A DNA stretch of 64,000 bases from assembly GCF_900102685.1 (NCBI RefSeq), contig NZ_FMZA01000001.1, forward strand, positions 1 to 64,000, read 5' to 3'. Positions 54,329-62,487 of this stretch are shown in pieces. Positions within the stretch are counted from its first letter, which is position 1. Every line of letters begins with the position of its first letter. Below the pieces are notes generated by a model. It was not told the DNA's origin and did not search any database. It worked only from the letters and a program-made list of their open reading frames with translations. The position numbers and the translations under genes are program-made. The DNA is from Melghirimyces thermohalophilus. Its GTDB lineage: Bacteria > Bacillota > Bacilli > Thermoactinomycetales > DSM-45169.

Positions 54329-55123
54329 ATGATCATTGCGGTGGATTGTGGGCGGAGCTGCGTCAAAGTGATCGCGAAAGGGAAACACTTTCTTTTCCCC
54401 AGCAAGGTGAGCGGTTGGCGGAAACGGAATTACCGGCAGGAGCTTCCGGAAGACATCGAATTGGAATACCAGGGTCGCAAGTGGTTCGTCGGGAAACTGG
54501 CAGAGCGGGAAGGGGAATTTACCCGCCAGGCGATGCAAGATTCCAAGGCGGTGGAGGAGACGCTCATTCTGACCATGACGGCGCTCCATTTGGCAGGGGC
54601 TCGGGGAAATGTGACTCTGATCACCGGGCTTCCCATCGATAATTTTACCGATGTGGAGCAGAAAGCGCTGAAGCGTCTCCTGGAAGGCCCCCATCAGGTG
54701 AAACTGAACGGGAGAGAACGCTCCTTTTATGTGAAAAAAGTGTTTACCACCATTGAGGGAGGAGGGGCCTTCTTTTCCACACCCCGGATGGGTTTGGTCC
54801 GCATTATCGATATCGGGGCCAAAACCACCAATTTTGCCACCTTTCGCGATAAAGTGTTTATCGATCGGGAATCAGGAACCTTGCCCATCGGCTGGGAAAC
54901 GGTGAAAGTGACCAACATCAAAGAGATGGCGGATTTGATCACCAGCACCGTTTCCAAGACATGGGGCAATCAGGATGTGGTGATGCTGGTGGGAGGGATG
55001 GCCCGGAAGTTGGAACCTTATTTCCGGGATCATTTTTACCATGCATTTAGCGTGGAGGATCCTCAGATGGCCAATGTGAAAGGATATTACGAAATCGGAA
55101 GGGCTATGATTGATGGGGTTTAA
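54329..55123 (+). CDS. ParM/StbA-like actin-family ATPase
   Basis: 264 residues with the actin-fold motifs in order: phosphate-1 loop MIIAVDCGRSCVKVIAKGKH (1-20), GLPIDNF in the middle, phosphate-2 loop VRIIDIGAKTTNFATFRDKV and the adenosine motif VVMLVGGMARKLEPYFRDHF. Related to plasmid ParM/AlfA actins that push DNA apart. The ATG at 54329 follows GCGGAGG; two in-frame starts precede it. The next gene overlaps it by 11 bases and encodes a ParR-like RHH protein, so the pair has the layout of a type II partition cassette. Confidence 0.82.
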   Translation: MIIAVDCGRSCVKVIAKGKHFLFPSKVSGWRKRNYRQELPEDIELEYQGRKWFVGKLAEREGEFTRQAMQDSKAVEETLILTMTALHLAGARGNVTLITGLPIDNFTDVEQKALKRLLEGPHQVKLNGRERSFYVKKVFTTIEGGGAFFSTPRMGLVRIIDIGAKTTNFATFRDKVFIDRESGTLPIGWETVKVTNIKEMADLITSTVSKTWGNQDVVMLVGGMARKLEPYFRDHFYHAFSVEDPQMANVKGYYEIGRAMIDGV

Positions 55124-55325
55124 AAAAATCCGCGGGGTCACCTTTGACATGGCCGATCCCCAGGACCGAATGCTGCTGGAACAGGTGGAGAGGGAAACAC
55201 GCGATTTCAGCCAACTGGTTAAAAACCTTCTCGCCCGTTGGCTGGACCCAGCGATGCAATCGAAAGAGGAAGGGGCCGATGATCGACAGGAAGCGATCCG
55301 AAACAGCGGGCTCCCTTTTGGTTAA
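55113..55325 (+). CDS. Small ParR-like ribbon-helix-helix adaptor
   Basis: 70 residues. The first part RGVTFDMADPQDRMLLEQVE forms a strand plus helix and RETRDFSQLVKNLLARWLDP a second helix, the RHH arrangement of ParR/AlfB-type DNA-binding adaptors; the tail is charged and probably disordered. It starts inside the 3' end of the actin gene (translational coupling) and ends before a terminator. No iterons that would form a centromere were seen near it. Confidence 0.65.
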   Translation: MGFKKIRGVTFDMADPQDRMLLEQVERETRDFSQLVKNLLARWLDPAMQSKEEGADDRQEAIRNSGLPFG

Positions 55326-55407
55326 AGGCTGAAAGCTTTGGTGTTTGGACGGGGAAGGGGGATCTCTATACCGACACGAAAGATCGATTTTAGGGGTCAA
55401 AAAGGGG

Positions 55408-55439
55408 AAGGGACTGTTCCGAAGAACAGTCCCTTTTTT
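55408..55439. terminator. Bidirectional terminator
   Basis: AAGGGACTGTTC-CGAA-GAACAGTCCCTT with A- and T-runs, between the ParR-like gene and selA. Confidence 0.92.
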
Positions 55440-56856
55440 ATCTGGTCTCTTCTTGAAGAACTTCTTGAAAAGAGCGGGCAGCTCGGCCAAAATCCTCCGC
55501 TTCCAGGGTGCGGGGATCGAGGAGGAGTCGATCTTTGGATACCCGGCCGATCAGCGGAACGGTGGCCTGACGCAGCCCCATTTCCAATCGGGACAAGGGG
55601 ATCTTACGGGGAGTGACCGCGACACAATAGGTGGCCAGCTCCACACCCGGCATCGATCCTCCGCCTACTTCTGATTGCGAGGGGACGATTTCCGTCTTTA
55701 GGGCGTCCCCGCCGGCTTCTCTGATCCTCTCTTCCAACTGAGAGGCGGCTTTGTAGAGCTCCTCCGGCTTCTTCAGTATCTGACGCAAGGTAGGGATCTC
55801 CCGAACCGCTTCCTCCGGATTGAGATAATGGCGCAAGGTCGCCTCCAGGGCAGCCAAGGTAAACTTGTCCACGCGCAGGGAGCGGGTCAGCTGGTTTCTT
55901 TTCAGCTCCTCGATCCAATGTTTGCGCCCGACCACAATCCCCGCTTGGGGGCCGCCTAATAGTTTATCGCCGCTGAAACTTAAGAGGTCCACCCCGGCGG
56001 TGACACATTCCCGGACGGTGGGTTCATCGCCGATCCCGTGGGCTTTTAGATCATACAGAACGCCGCTGCCCAGGTCTTCAAATAAAGGCAGACCATGCTG
56101 GCGGCTGAGCGCCACCAATTCCTCCCGGCTGGTTTCCCGGGTAAAGCCGATGATGCGAAAGTTGCTGGTATGTACTTTCATCAGTAGGGCGGTCTCGTCG
56201 GTCAGCGCCTGTTGGTAATCCTCGATCCGGGTTTTATTGGTGGTTCCCACCTCTCGGAGTTGGGCTCCGGACTCCCGCATGATTTCTGAGACACGAAAGG
56301 AGCCGCCGATCTCCACCAGCTGTCCCCGGGAAACAATCACCTCTTTGCCCCGGGCCAGGGTGCGCAAGGTGTGAAAGACAGCGGCGGCATTATTGTTTAC
56401 CACCAGGGCGGCTTCCGCACCAGTGAGACGGCAGATGAGCTCCTCCACATGATCGTAGCGGGAGCCCCGGACGCCTTGTTCCAGACGATATTCCAGGTTG
56501 CTGGCGGAAAGAGCCACTTGTTGAACCGCCTCGGCTGCCGCCTGGCTCAAGACCGCCCGCCCCAGGTTGGTGTGCAGCACAATCCCAGTGGCGTTGAGCA
56601 CCGGGGTGAGTCGGGGGTGAGTGAGACGTTGGAGCGTTTCCTCCACACGGGTAACCAACGTTTGGTCCGGTTCTACATCCCCTTTATTCTCCAGGATTTC
56701 ACGCCGGCGCATGGCCAGGACATCGGCGATGGCCTGGGTGATCCATTCCCGAGGCAGGCGCTCCAACCAGGGGGCCAACTCGGCCCGCTCCAGTATTTGA
56801 TGCACCGCTGGCAACCGGCGCAGCGCTCGGCGTTGTGTTTCTGTCGGCATGGGCAT
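55438..56856 (-). CDS. selA: L-seryl-tRNA(Sec) selenium transferase SelA
   Basis: 472 residues, the usual SelA length. The PLP fold shows NATGIVLHTNLGRAVLSQAA, LTGAEAALVVNNNAAAVFHT, VGTTNKTRIEDYQQAL and the PLP-lysine in LLSFSGDKLLGGPQAGIVVG; an N-terminal helical domain binds tRNA-Sec. It replaces the hydroxyl of Ser-tRNA(Sec) with selenium from selenophosphate. Starts ATG with AAAGGTGA nearby; ATG two codons later has better spacing. selB and tRNA-Sec are elsewhere in the window and selD is not present. Confidence 0.95.
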   Translation of the reverse strand: MPMPTETQRRALRRLPAVHQILERAELAPWLERLPREWITQAIADVLAMRRREILENKGDVEPDQTLVTRVEETLQRLTHPRLTPVLNATGIVLHTNLGRAVLSQAAAEAVQQVALSASNLEYRLEQGVRGSRYDHVEELICRLTGAEAALVVNNNAAAVFHTLRTLARGKEVIVSRGQLVEIGGSFRVSEIMRESGAQLREVGTTNKTRIEDYQQALTDETALLMKVHTSNFRIIGFTRETSREELVALSRQHGLPLFEDLGSGVLYDLKAHGIGDEPTVRECVTAGVDLLSFSGDKLLGGPQAGIVVGRKHWIEELKRNQLTRSLRVDKFTLAALEATLRHYLNPEEAVREIPTLRQILKKPEELYKAASQLEERIREAGGDALKTEIVPSQSEVGGGSMPGVELATYCVAVTPRKIPLSRLEMGLRQATVPLIGRVSKDRLLLDPRTLEAEDFGRAARSFQEVLQEETR

Positions 56857-57331
56857 TCACCTTTCCACTTCATATCCGGTATCCTCATGATAGCGGAGTG
56901 AAGGGACCGGTGCAAAACTGTGTGGCAGTTCGATTTCCTATCATGACACTAAATACCATGGGTTCATTTTTACACAACGGATGCACCACAGGCACTAGGA
57001 ATCGGATGGGCTGGCGCCTGGAAAAGACCAACCGGGGGCCGTTTTCCGGTATCCGGTGATGACCACTTCCGCCTCGTGCCAGTGGATCACCTTTTGCCAG
57101 AACTTTGTCCCCTGGGTCATGATAAAGCGATCGAACCATCACTCAAAGTTTTAATTCGAGTGTTATGGCGTCTTCAACCCGGTAAAGCAACCGGCATGAA
57201 CTACTTTGTTCGATTTGGACAGGACCCGAAAAAACTTAGATTTAAGGTTGCTGTATGGTTTTCTTCAGGATAGGGAAAGGTGGATATCTTACAGTTCAAT
57301 TAGAAATCATCGAAAGGAGTTGATGTTTCAT
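56857..57331. other. Region without a supportable gene
   Basis: Between selA and the AT-rich bacteriocin region. Short frames only, no recognisable family and no clear ribosome-binding sites except the GAAAGGAG at its right end, which belongs to the ABC-ATPase stub. Base composition turns AT-rich from about 57130. Confidence 0.5.
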
Positions 57332-57445
57332 ATGGGTACTTCGACAATTGTAAAAACACAAAATCTTTCTAAACAGTATGGGGAGATTCATTGTGTCAAT
57401 CATACGCTAAGCCAGGCCCCGATATTCCACGATCTTACAACCTAG
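57332..57445 (+). pseudogene. N-terminal stub of an ABC transporter ATPase
   Basis: ATG after GAAAGGAGTTG encodes MGTSTIVKTQNLSKQYGEIH then CVNHTL, the start of a BcrA/lantibiotic-immunity-type ABC ATPase, but homology stops before Walker A and the frame ends at 57445. A remnant next to bacteriocin genes is consistent with a lost immunity transporter. Confidence 0.6.
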
Positions 57446-57573
57446 TCGAAGTAGCGAAGTTCTCCCGTTATTATCTTATGGAATATCCGGTCTATAGTTG
57501 GGAGTACGGGGATGGACTGCTTGTGGTGGGATATCTTGATTGTGTTCTATAAACAACTAGATCTGCTCGGGGA

Positions 57574-57606
57574 GGGAGCTTTTATCACGGACTAGGCTCC
57601 CTTTTT
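57574..57606 (+). terminator. Terminator upstream of the bacteriocin genes
   Basis: GGGAGC / GCTCCC stem with a 16-base loop, then TTTTT. Confidence 0.65.
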
Positions 57607-57744
57607 ATCCAGGTTATTATAAAATACAGTTATTTACCTGAATTGTGTTATTAGTAATTTTTATTTGCAAAAAACAACAAACTAATTACAATATGGTTTA
57701 GGATAGATAAATATCCAATAGATTCATAGAGAGGTGAATTATTG

Positions 57745-57903
57745 ATGTAAAACCTGAAATTAGAAGCCTTAAAAGCAATTAAAGACGTCAGTGATGAAGA
57801 ACTTTTGCGTGTTACAACAACTGCTGCAAATAGCGGCGGTGTAGTTTGCACAATCAGCCACGAATGTTATTACAACTCAGCATTTTCTATAGGAGGGATT
57901 ATA
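57745..57903 (+). pseudogene. Class II lanthipeptide-like precursor with a stop as second codon
   Basis: After GAGAGGTGAATTATTG there is ATG TAA at 57745-57750; the same frame continues NLKLEALKAIKDVSDEELLR (acidic helical leader), then VTTTAANSGGVVCTISHECY and YNSAFSI. CTISHEC matches the CTxxxEC lipid II-binding pattern of mersacidin-like and lacticin-3147-A1-like class II lanthipeptides, and TISHEC also recalls lacticin 481. Only two cysteines are present. No lanM, lanT or lanP gene is in the window. The frame continues without stop into the next gene, whose own ribosome-binding site (AGGAGG) lies inside it. Confidence 0.5.
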
Positions 57904-58269
57904 TTGAAAATCAAAAAAAGGGTTGTTCAGTTGCTTTCAGTCGGGTTGATCTGTGGTAGTTTATCAGTTCCAGCGTCTGCAGCTGAAGTCTATCAAGGTT
58001 GGAGCGAAGGGGAACTGAATACTAAGAATGTAGGTATTGAAGCGGTCGATCATAATGGTTGGGTGGAACCCCATCCAGATGACCCCTATCTGGAACGTGC
58101 GGCGGGTGAAACTACGTGGAATGGGGTTTATCATTATACCCGTGCCCGTATGGAAAGTGGGGACCAGGTAATAACTGATAGCTTTAGGCAATGGGGTTGG
58201 GATTACACAAATGCTAGGTCTCCGTATGCAAACATCTTGTATACAGCAAAAACTTATTATGGTAACTAA
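57904..58269 (+). CDS. Small secreted protein, putative lactococcin-972-like bacteriocin
   Basis: 121 residues from a TTG behind AGGAGGGATTATA. A classical signal peptide (KIKKRVVQLLSVGLICGSLS with cleavage near PASAA) leads to a mature part of about 90 residues, without cysteine, rich in Trp/Tyr: GWSEGELNTKNVGIEAVDHN, GVYHYTRARMESGDQ, SFRQWGWDYTNARSPYANIL and YTAKTYYGN at the end. Secretion by Sec, aromatic-rich mature region with a YY end, and the downstream two permeases plus ATPase fit the lactococcin-972 group. Assignment is tentative; a cell-surface protein of other role is possible. Confidence 0.5.
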   Translation: MKIKKRVVQLLSVGLICGSLSVPASAAEVYQGWSEGELNTKNVGIEAVDHNGWVEPHPDDPYLERAAGETTWNGVYHYTRARMESGDQVITDSFRQWGWDYTNARSPYANILYTAKTYYGN

Positions 58270-58389
58270 GAACAAATTAAATTCACCGTTTAGTATTGGT
58301 AATTTCACATTCGAAACAGGGCGGGTATCGAAAAGATACCTGCCTGTTAATCATCTTCTAAACAAGCCAAAAGTGAGTAAATACCAACC

Positions 58390-58527
58390 GGTTGGATCGA
58401 GGGAAAATGTATTTGGGATGCTAATAATGCTCCCTCGTGCGACCATAGAGGTTGGACTGAGGGCTCCGGTGATGGGTGGTCGGGGAAACATATTGGGTAT
58501 TATACTCGAGCACGTGTGGAATCTTGA
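58390..58527 (+). pseudogene. Decayed second copy of the secreted bacteriocin-like protein
   Basis: One frame reads GWIEGKCIWDANNAPSCDHR then GWTEGSGDGWSGKHIGYYTR and ARVES before TGA. It aligns with the intact protein (EAVDHNGWVE..., GVYHYTRARMES) over the DHxGWxE and YxYTRARxES segments. There is no start, signal peptide or C-terminal half in frame, so it is a remnant of a duplicated gene. Confidence 0.6.
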
Positions 58528-58660
58528 TTTGACCCATGCAAAATCACGATGTGTAGATTCTAGTTATAGAAGATAATTAAAAGGGAAAAGCAGGTGTTCA
58601 TTTGCGATGCCTGCTTTTTTCTAAGTACTAAGTTATCCATTTTAAAAAAGAGGGGCGTCT

Positions 58661-59707
58661 ATGCAAATCAGGCAATGGCAACGAGATGGGACCTTGTGGT
58701 TGATTGTATTGTATTTGTTGATCAGTATCCTGATCGTCTCCGCAAACTACTATCAGATCAAACAACAAGAGATGGGTATCTTGACCCGGGGGCTGTATGA
58801 TCCGACGAGTTTCACGTTTACATTACAGGATTCAAGTCGATCCATCGACTGGAGACAACTGGATACGAACAAACCTTTTACGATTTTTAATGAATTAGAT
58901 ACCAAGGAACAATATGCGGATCGGGCCATCTACTTTAAAGATGAGACCTTTGTCCCTCCGATGGTATCGGGTCGGTATTTTACGTCCTCCGATTTTTACA
59001 ACGGAGAGCAGGTTGCGGTGCTGGGTCAAGAAGTGGGAAAAAGGGTCGGGAAAGAAGATGTGTTTCAAAAAGGTGGAAAGGAATATTTTCGGTTGGCCGG
59101 AAAAACCTTCGAGGTGATCGGCCGGATGGGCGCTTCTTATCCCTCGGAGGTAGACGAGTTAGCCCTTGTCAATATGGATGCGATCGATCGATTTCCCAAT
59201 CTGTATGTCATGAACACCGAGGACAATAGGTTCCAACAAGATCAAGCCTTATCCGTCAATCAAAATCAGATATCTATCCAAGTGATTGATCGAGATGATC
59301 ATGGAATACAGCGCTACATCGGTATTAACTCCTACCAAAGGGGCATCTGGATCACGATTGCCGGCATCCTATTGGTTTCTAGTCTTTTGTTCAACCAGTA
59401 TTGGTTCAACAAGAGAAAAACTGAGGTGCTGATTTTATGGCAGCATGGGATTTCGCTGAGCAAAATTTACATACGTATGGCGGTTCAGTATCTTTTGATC
59501 ATTTCCGCTTGTTACACGTTGGTTTCGATCGGAAGTTCGGTTCTATTTGTGGTCTGGGATAAGATGAATCCTAACTTCCTTACTTCTTATACGTTGCAAC
59601 TCTTGATGGCGTATGGCTGGATCCTTCTTTTCTCCCTGCTGTCCATTTGGGTATCGAAAAGGAATGGGTTGAAGCCAATGGCCAGGAAAGGAACATCTCG
59701 CTCATGA
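58661..59707 (+). CDS. MacB/FtsX-like ABC permease subunit 1
   Basis: 348 residues: one N-terminal membrane helix (LWLIVLYLLISILIVSANYY), a 200-residue extracellular MacB-core-like region (VSGRYFTSSDFYNGEQVAVL, VIGRMGASYPSEVDELALVN), then three helices (GIWITIAGILLVSSLLF, YLLIISACYTLVSIGSSVLF, LLMAYGWILLFSLLSIWVS). Typical FtsX/MacB layout. It overlaps the next permease gene by four bases (ATGA). In lactococcin-972-type loci this function usually sits in one long protein; here it appears split into two genes. Export of, or immunity to, the secreted peptide is inferred. Confidence 0.7.
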   Translation: MQIRQWQRDGTLWLIVLYLLISILIVSANYYQIKQQEMGILTRGLYDPTSFTFTLQDSSRSIDWRQLDTNKPFTIFNELDTKEQYADRAIYFKDETFVPPMVSGRYFTSSDFYNGEQVAVLGQEVGKRVGKEDVFQKGGKEYFRLAGKTFEVIGRMGASYPSEVDELALVNMDAIDRFPNLYVMNTEDNRFQQDQALSVNQNQISIQVIDRDDHGIQRYIGINSYQRGIWITIAGILLVSSLLFNQYWFNKRKTEVLILWQHGISLSKIYIRMAVQYLLIISACYTLVSIGSSVLFVVWDKMNPNFLTSYTLQLLMAYGWILLFSLLSIWVSKRNGLKPMARKGTSRS

Positions 59708-60981
59708 ATATGATCCTACGAGAAGTTTGGGAGAGCCTCAAACGCCGAAAATGGTTTTCTGTGCTGATCGCGATTCAGATTACCGCCTTGTTTTTCATCG
59801 GTACTTTGTTATTTCTTACCCATACCAGGATTGAAAGCAAATCGGACCGCTTACAACCTTTGGATGAACTGACCCTCTATCAGCTATCCGATGGCCTTGT
59901 ACCGGACAGTAAATTACAGGCATTTTTGGAACAGCCGGATTCCCTCGATCAACTAAAAACCTTGTATCAAAACTTAGAAGCCCAGTTTGAAGAGCGTTAT
60001 ATCTATCTGTTTAACCAGATGATTGAAGTGAAACTAGGCGACGATCAAAAGTGGGATCCATTTTTTCATGGTTATGAACAAGGGGCACCCATTGAGCGCT
60101 TAAAGAAACGCTCCTATAAGCCTATGAAGGCAGTTCAGATCAATGAACATGGGTTTACCCGTTTTTCGATTCCATTGAGTAAAGGAGCCGGATTTTCATC
60201 TGAGGATTTCCATTATAATGGAAATACGATTCCGGTCTTATTAGGAGCGAAGTATGAACCCTTTTACAATGTGGGAGATGAAATAACGGCAAAATATATC
60301 CAAAAGGATCTCACACTGATCGTTCAAGGATTTATTCAACCTGATACGTTTGTATTTAATTACAACCATCCTGAATTGTATTTGGATCGTTATATCGTGA
60401 TGCCCGCTTTGCAATTTGACAAGATTCCCCAGACAGAAGCGGATGAATTATTTCAGAAAAGACATTACCTGCAGCTGATCAATGGGACCATTTTTAGTGA
60501 TGAGGAACCGTATGTAGTTCGCCGCGATTTGGAGCAGGTGAAGAAGGTATCCGATTTTTCCGATATGCAAATCATGGGGGCAAATAGCGATACCCTTAAT
60601 TTCATGTTCTCGGCAATCCAAGTCAATAAAAATCTATTAAAAATCATGGCGGGCTCCTTATTCCTGGTATGTATACTTAGCATTTCAATCTTAATGATAA
60701 CCAAGTTTCAAGATAACTACCGAAATATGGCGATTCATCTCGCTTCCGGGGCGACTCTCAATCAGCTGTTTTCTTACTTTCTGGCTGAGATTTTTTTCAT
60801 GGTGGGATTACCAGGGCTCGTGGTCACGCTCTTGTATCGACAGGTAATCGAAGTGTCCTTTGGGATGTACACCTTGATGAATACAATGCTCTTTGCCGTC
60901 ATCGTTCTGATCTCCGCTCTGCCTCTTTATTTGCAATTCCGCAAACTTGAAATTAGCAGCTTATTAAAACGATCGGAGTGA
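59704..60981 (+). CDS. MacB/FtsX-like ABC permease subunit 2
   Basis: 425 residues from ATG 59704 (an upstream in-frame start at 59647 lies in the previous gene). Helix 1 (WFSVLIAIQITALFFIGTLL), a long extracellular region (SIPLSKGAGFSSEDFHYNGN, TIPVLLGAKYEPFYNVGDEI), then three helices (IMAGSLFLVCILSISILMIT, FFMVGLPGLVVTLLYRQVI, LMNTMLFAVIVLISALPLYL). FtsX-domain architecture like subunit 1, so the two permeases plus the following ATPase probably form one heteromeric ABC complex. Confidence 0.7.
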   Translation: MNMILREVWESLKRRKWFSVLIAIQITALFFIGTLLFLTHTRIESKSDRLQPLDELTLYQLSDGLVPDSKLQAFLEQPDSLDQLKTLYQNLEAQFEERYIYLFNQMIEVKLGDDQKWDPFFHGYEQGAPIERLKKRSYKPMKAVQINEHGFTRFSIPLSKGAGFSSEDFHYNGNTIPVLLGAKYEPFYNVGDEITAKYIQKDLTLIVQGFIQPDTFVFNYNHPELYLDRYIVMPALQFDKIPQTEADELFQKRHYLQLINGTIFSDEEPYVVRRDLEQVKKVSDFSDMQIMGANSDTLNFMFSAIQVNKNLLKIMAGSLFLVCILSISILMITKFQDNYRNMAIHLASGATLNQLFSYFLAEIFFMVGLPGLVVTLLYRQVIEVSFGMYTLMNTMLFAVIVLISALPLYLQFRKLEISSLLKRSE

Positions 60982-60987
60982 TTCCCC

Positions 60988-61659
60988 TTGATCACCTTGA
61001 AGGATCTCAGAAAATCATATGAGGTCGGTGAGCGGCAAGTCGATGTTTTGAACGGACTTGATTTGGAAATTAAGCAAGGCGATATGCTGGCGATTATGGG
61101 TCGGAGTGGATCGGGAAAATCCACCCTGCTCAATATCCTGGCTGGCTTAGATACTGCAGACAGTGGCGTTTACCAGTATAAACAAGTGTATATCAGCGAG
61201 ATGAATGGGAACCAACGGGCCCAGTTCCGAAAAAAACATATCGGCTTTATCGTGCAAAATTTTGCGTTGATTGACAGTAAAAACGTATTTGAAAATATTG
61301 CCCTGCCTTTGCGTTACAGCAAGTTGTCGAGAGGAGAGATTCGTGATCGAGTCGATCGTGTGTTAGCGGATTTAAGGATTACAGAACTCCAGTCTAAAGC
61401 GGTGGATACGTTGTCAGGAGGGGAAATGCAGCGTGTGGCGATTGCCCGGGCACTGATCCAAAACCCCGATCTAATCCTGGCGGATGAACCGACGGGAGCC
61501 TTAGATGAACAAACGGAAGCGGAGATCTTAGATATCTTTGCAAAGCTGAATCAGCAGGGAAAAACCCTGGTGGTTGTCACTCATGACCAAGTCGTTGCCG
61601 ATTATTGTCAACAAATCTACTATATGCAAGAAGGAAAAGTGGCCCCGATCACTTCTTAA
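60988..61659 (+). CDS. ABC transporter ATP-binding protein (MacB/LolD type, bacteriocin-export group)
   Basis: 223 residues. Walker A IMGRSGSGKSTLLNILAGLD, Q-loop IGFIVQNFALIDSKNVFENI, signature DTLSGGEMQRVAIARALIQN, Walker B LILADEPTGALDEQTEAEIL and H-loop VVVTHDQVVADY. It matches the MacB/LolD group, and the IVQNFALIDSKNV region recalls ATPases of lactococcin-972 loci. TTG start; six bases after the permease gene. Confidence 0.88.
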   Translation: MITLKDLRKSYEVGERQVDVLNGLDLEIKQGDMLAIMGRSGSGKSTLLNILAGLDTADSGVYQYKQVYISEMNGNQRAQFRKKHIGFIVQNFALIDSKNVFENIALPLRYSKLSRGEIRDRVDRVLADLRITELQSKAVDTLSGGEMQRVAIARALIQNPDLILADEPTGALDEQTEAEILDIFAKLNQQGKTLVVVTHDQVVADYCQQIYYMQEGKVAPITS

Positions 61660-61739
61660 GAAAGCATGACTCGCAAACTCGGTATTGTGAGAGGGAGAAC
61701 GGATTCAACAGGAAATAGCTTTCAGCAATATTTGATTAT

Positions 61740-61766
61740 CCCCGAGAGGGACCACCCTCGGGGGTT
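61740..61766 (+). terminator. Hairpin after the ABC operon
   Basis: CCCCGAG / CTCGGGG stem with a 10-base loop, weak T-run behind. The stretch 61767-62039 shows no gene. Confidence 0.5.
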
Positions 61767-62039
61767 TAAAGAAGACGAAAAGTTGAAAGAGTTTGATGTG
61801 AACCCCTCTTGGAAGTCCAACTAAGCCCCAATGCCCCCATTTGACCTAAAGTACATCAGAGGCAGCATGCATCATTTGAGTAGAGCGAGACTTGTATTTA
61901 AAAACCCCCGCCTGATAGCAAGGACTGGACTGTGCTGAATTAGTTTTGTTGGTAGTTTATTCCCTTTACGGTATAGAGCCACCAAGACGCAAGTGATGCC
62001 GGGGGCCGGTCGTAACTCCCTAGAAAGAGGGGTGCGGCC

Positions 62040-62163
62040 ATGCTGGAGAAGATCCTTGCGGTCCTATCTGCTGCAAAAAGCGTTGCTTGAAATCTGGCGT
62101 TTCGTGGAAGAACGGATCTCCAGGAGAAAAGGCAAACGCCCCCAGTCTAAGCGCAATGGTTAA
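62040..62163 (+). pseudogene. Small toxin-like peptide gene, frameshifted
   Basis: ATG at 62040 after GAGGGGTG encodes MLEKILAVLSAAKSVA and stop; in the next register the frame continues LLEIWRFVEERISRRKGKRP and QSKRNG. Joined, they would give a hydrophobic helix with a basic tail, the pattern of small type I toxins. A long inverted repeat at 62137-62188 overlaps its 3' end, as in RNA-antitoxin loci. Weak assignment. Confidence 0.35.
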
Positions 62164-62188
62164 CGGCCCTTTCGCTTAGTTGGGGGCG
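62137..62188. repeat. Long inverted repeat
   Basis: CGCCCCCAGTCTAAGCG pairs with CGCTTAGTTGGGGGCG across a 19-base loop with few mismatches. It may be a terminator or part of a small RNA. Confidence 0.6.
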
Positions 62189-62372
62189 TCTCTGCTCCTC
62201 ATGCGACCGGCCTTCGCCGAGCGTCGCGGTGCATCGACCGTCGGGGGTGCCACCCCAGCGGTCTTTGTTATCCTATGTTCATCATACCCAATTTATTTAG
62301 ATCGGTAAACAGATGGACGTCGTGCTCGATACTGCTCTGGACACCTGGTTTTCATCCAACTTGGCCGCTACC

Positions 62373-62406
62373 CTGGGACCGTCGCGGGTGATGCCGCCGG
62401 TCCCAG
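62373..62406. repeat. Inverted repeat
   Basis: CTGGGACCG and CGGTCCCAG are perfect 9-bp arms with a 16-base loop. Function unknown; lies in a region without genes (62190-62480). Confidence 0.55.
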
Positions 62407-62426
62407 GCTGCGACCTGCGGGATGAT

Positions 62427-62454
62427 GTCTCATTTAGGTAAAGTTAAATGAGAC
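62427..62454. repeat. Inverted repeat
   Basis: GTCTCATTTA and TAAATGAGAC are perfect 10-bp arms with an 8-base loop. It could be a terminator-like end or the edge of an old mobile element. Confidence 0.55.
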
Positions 62455-62487
62455 GGTTAAAGACATCTGATTTTCTCAAGGGTTTGA

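Noticed and set aside
56857-57330. Short frames such as the one at 57076-57273 and 57206-57445 as genes
   Set aside because: No ribosome-binding site, no recognisable domains; only the ABC stub from 57332 has support.
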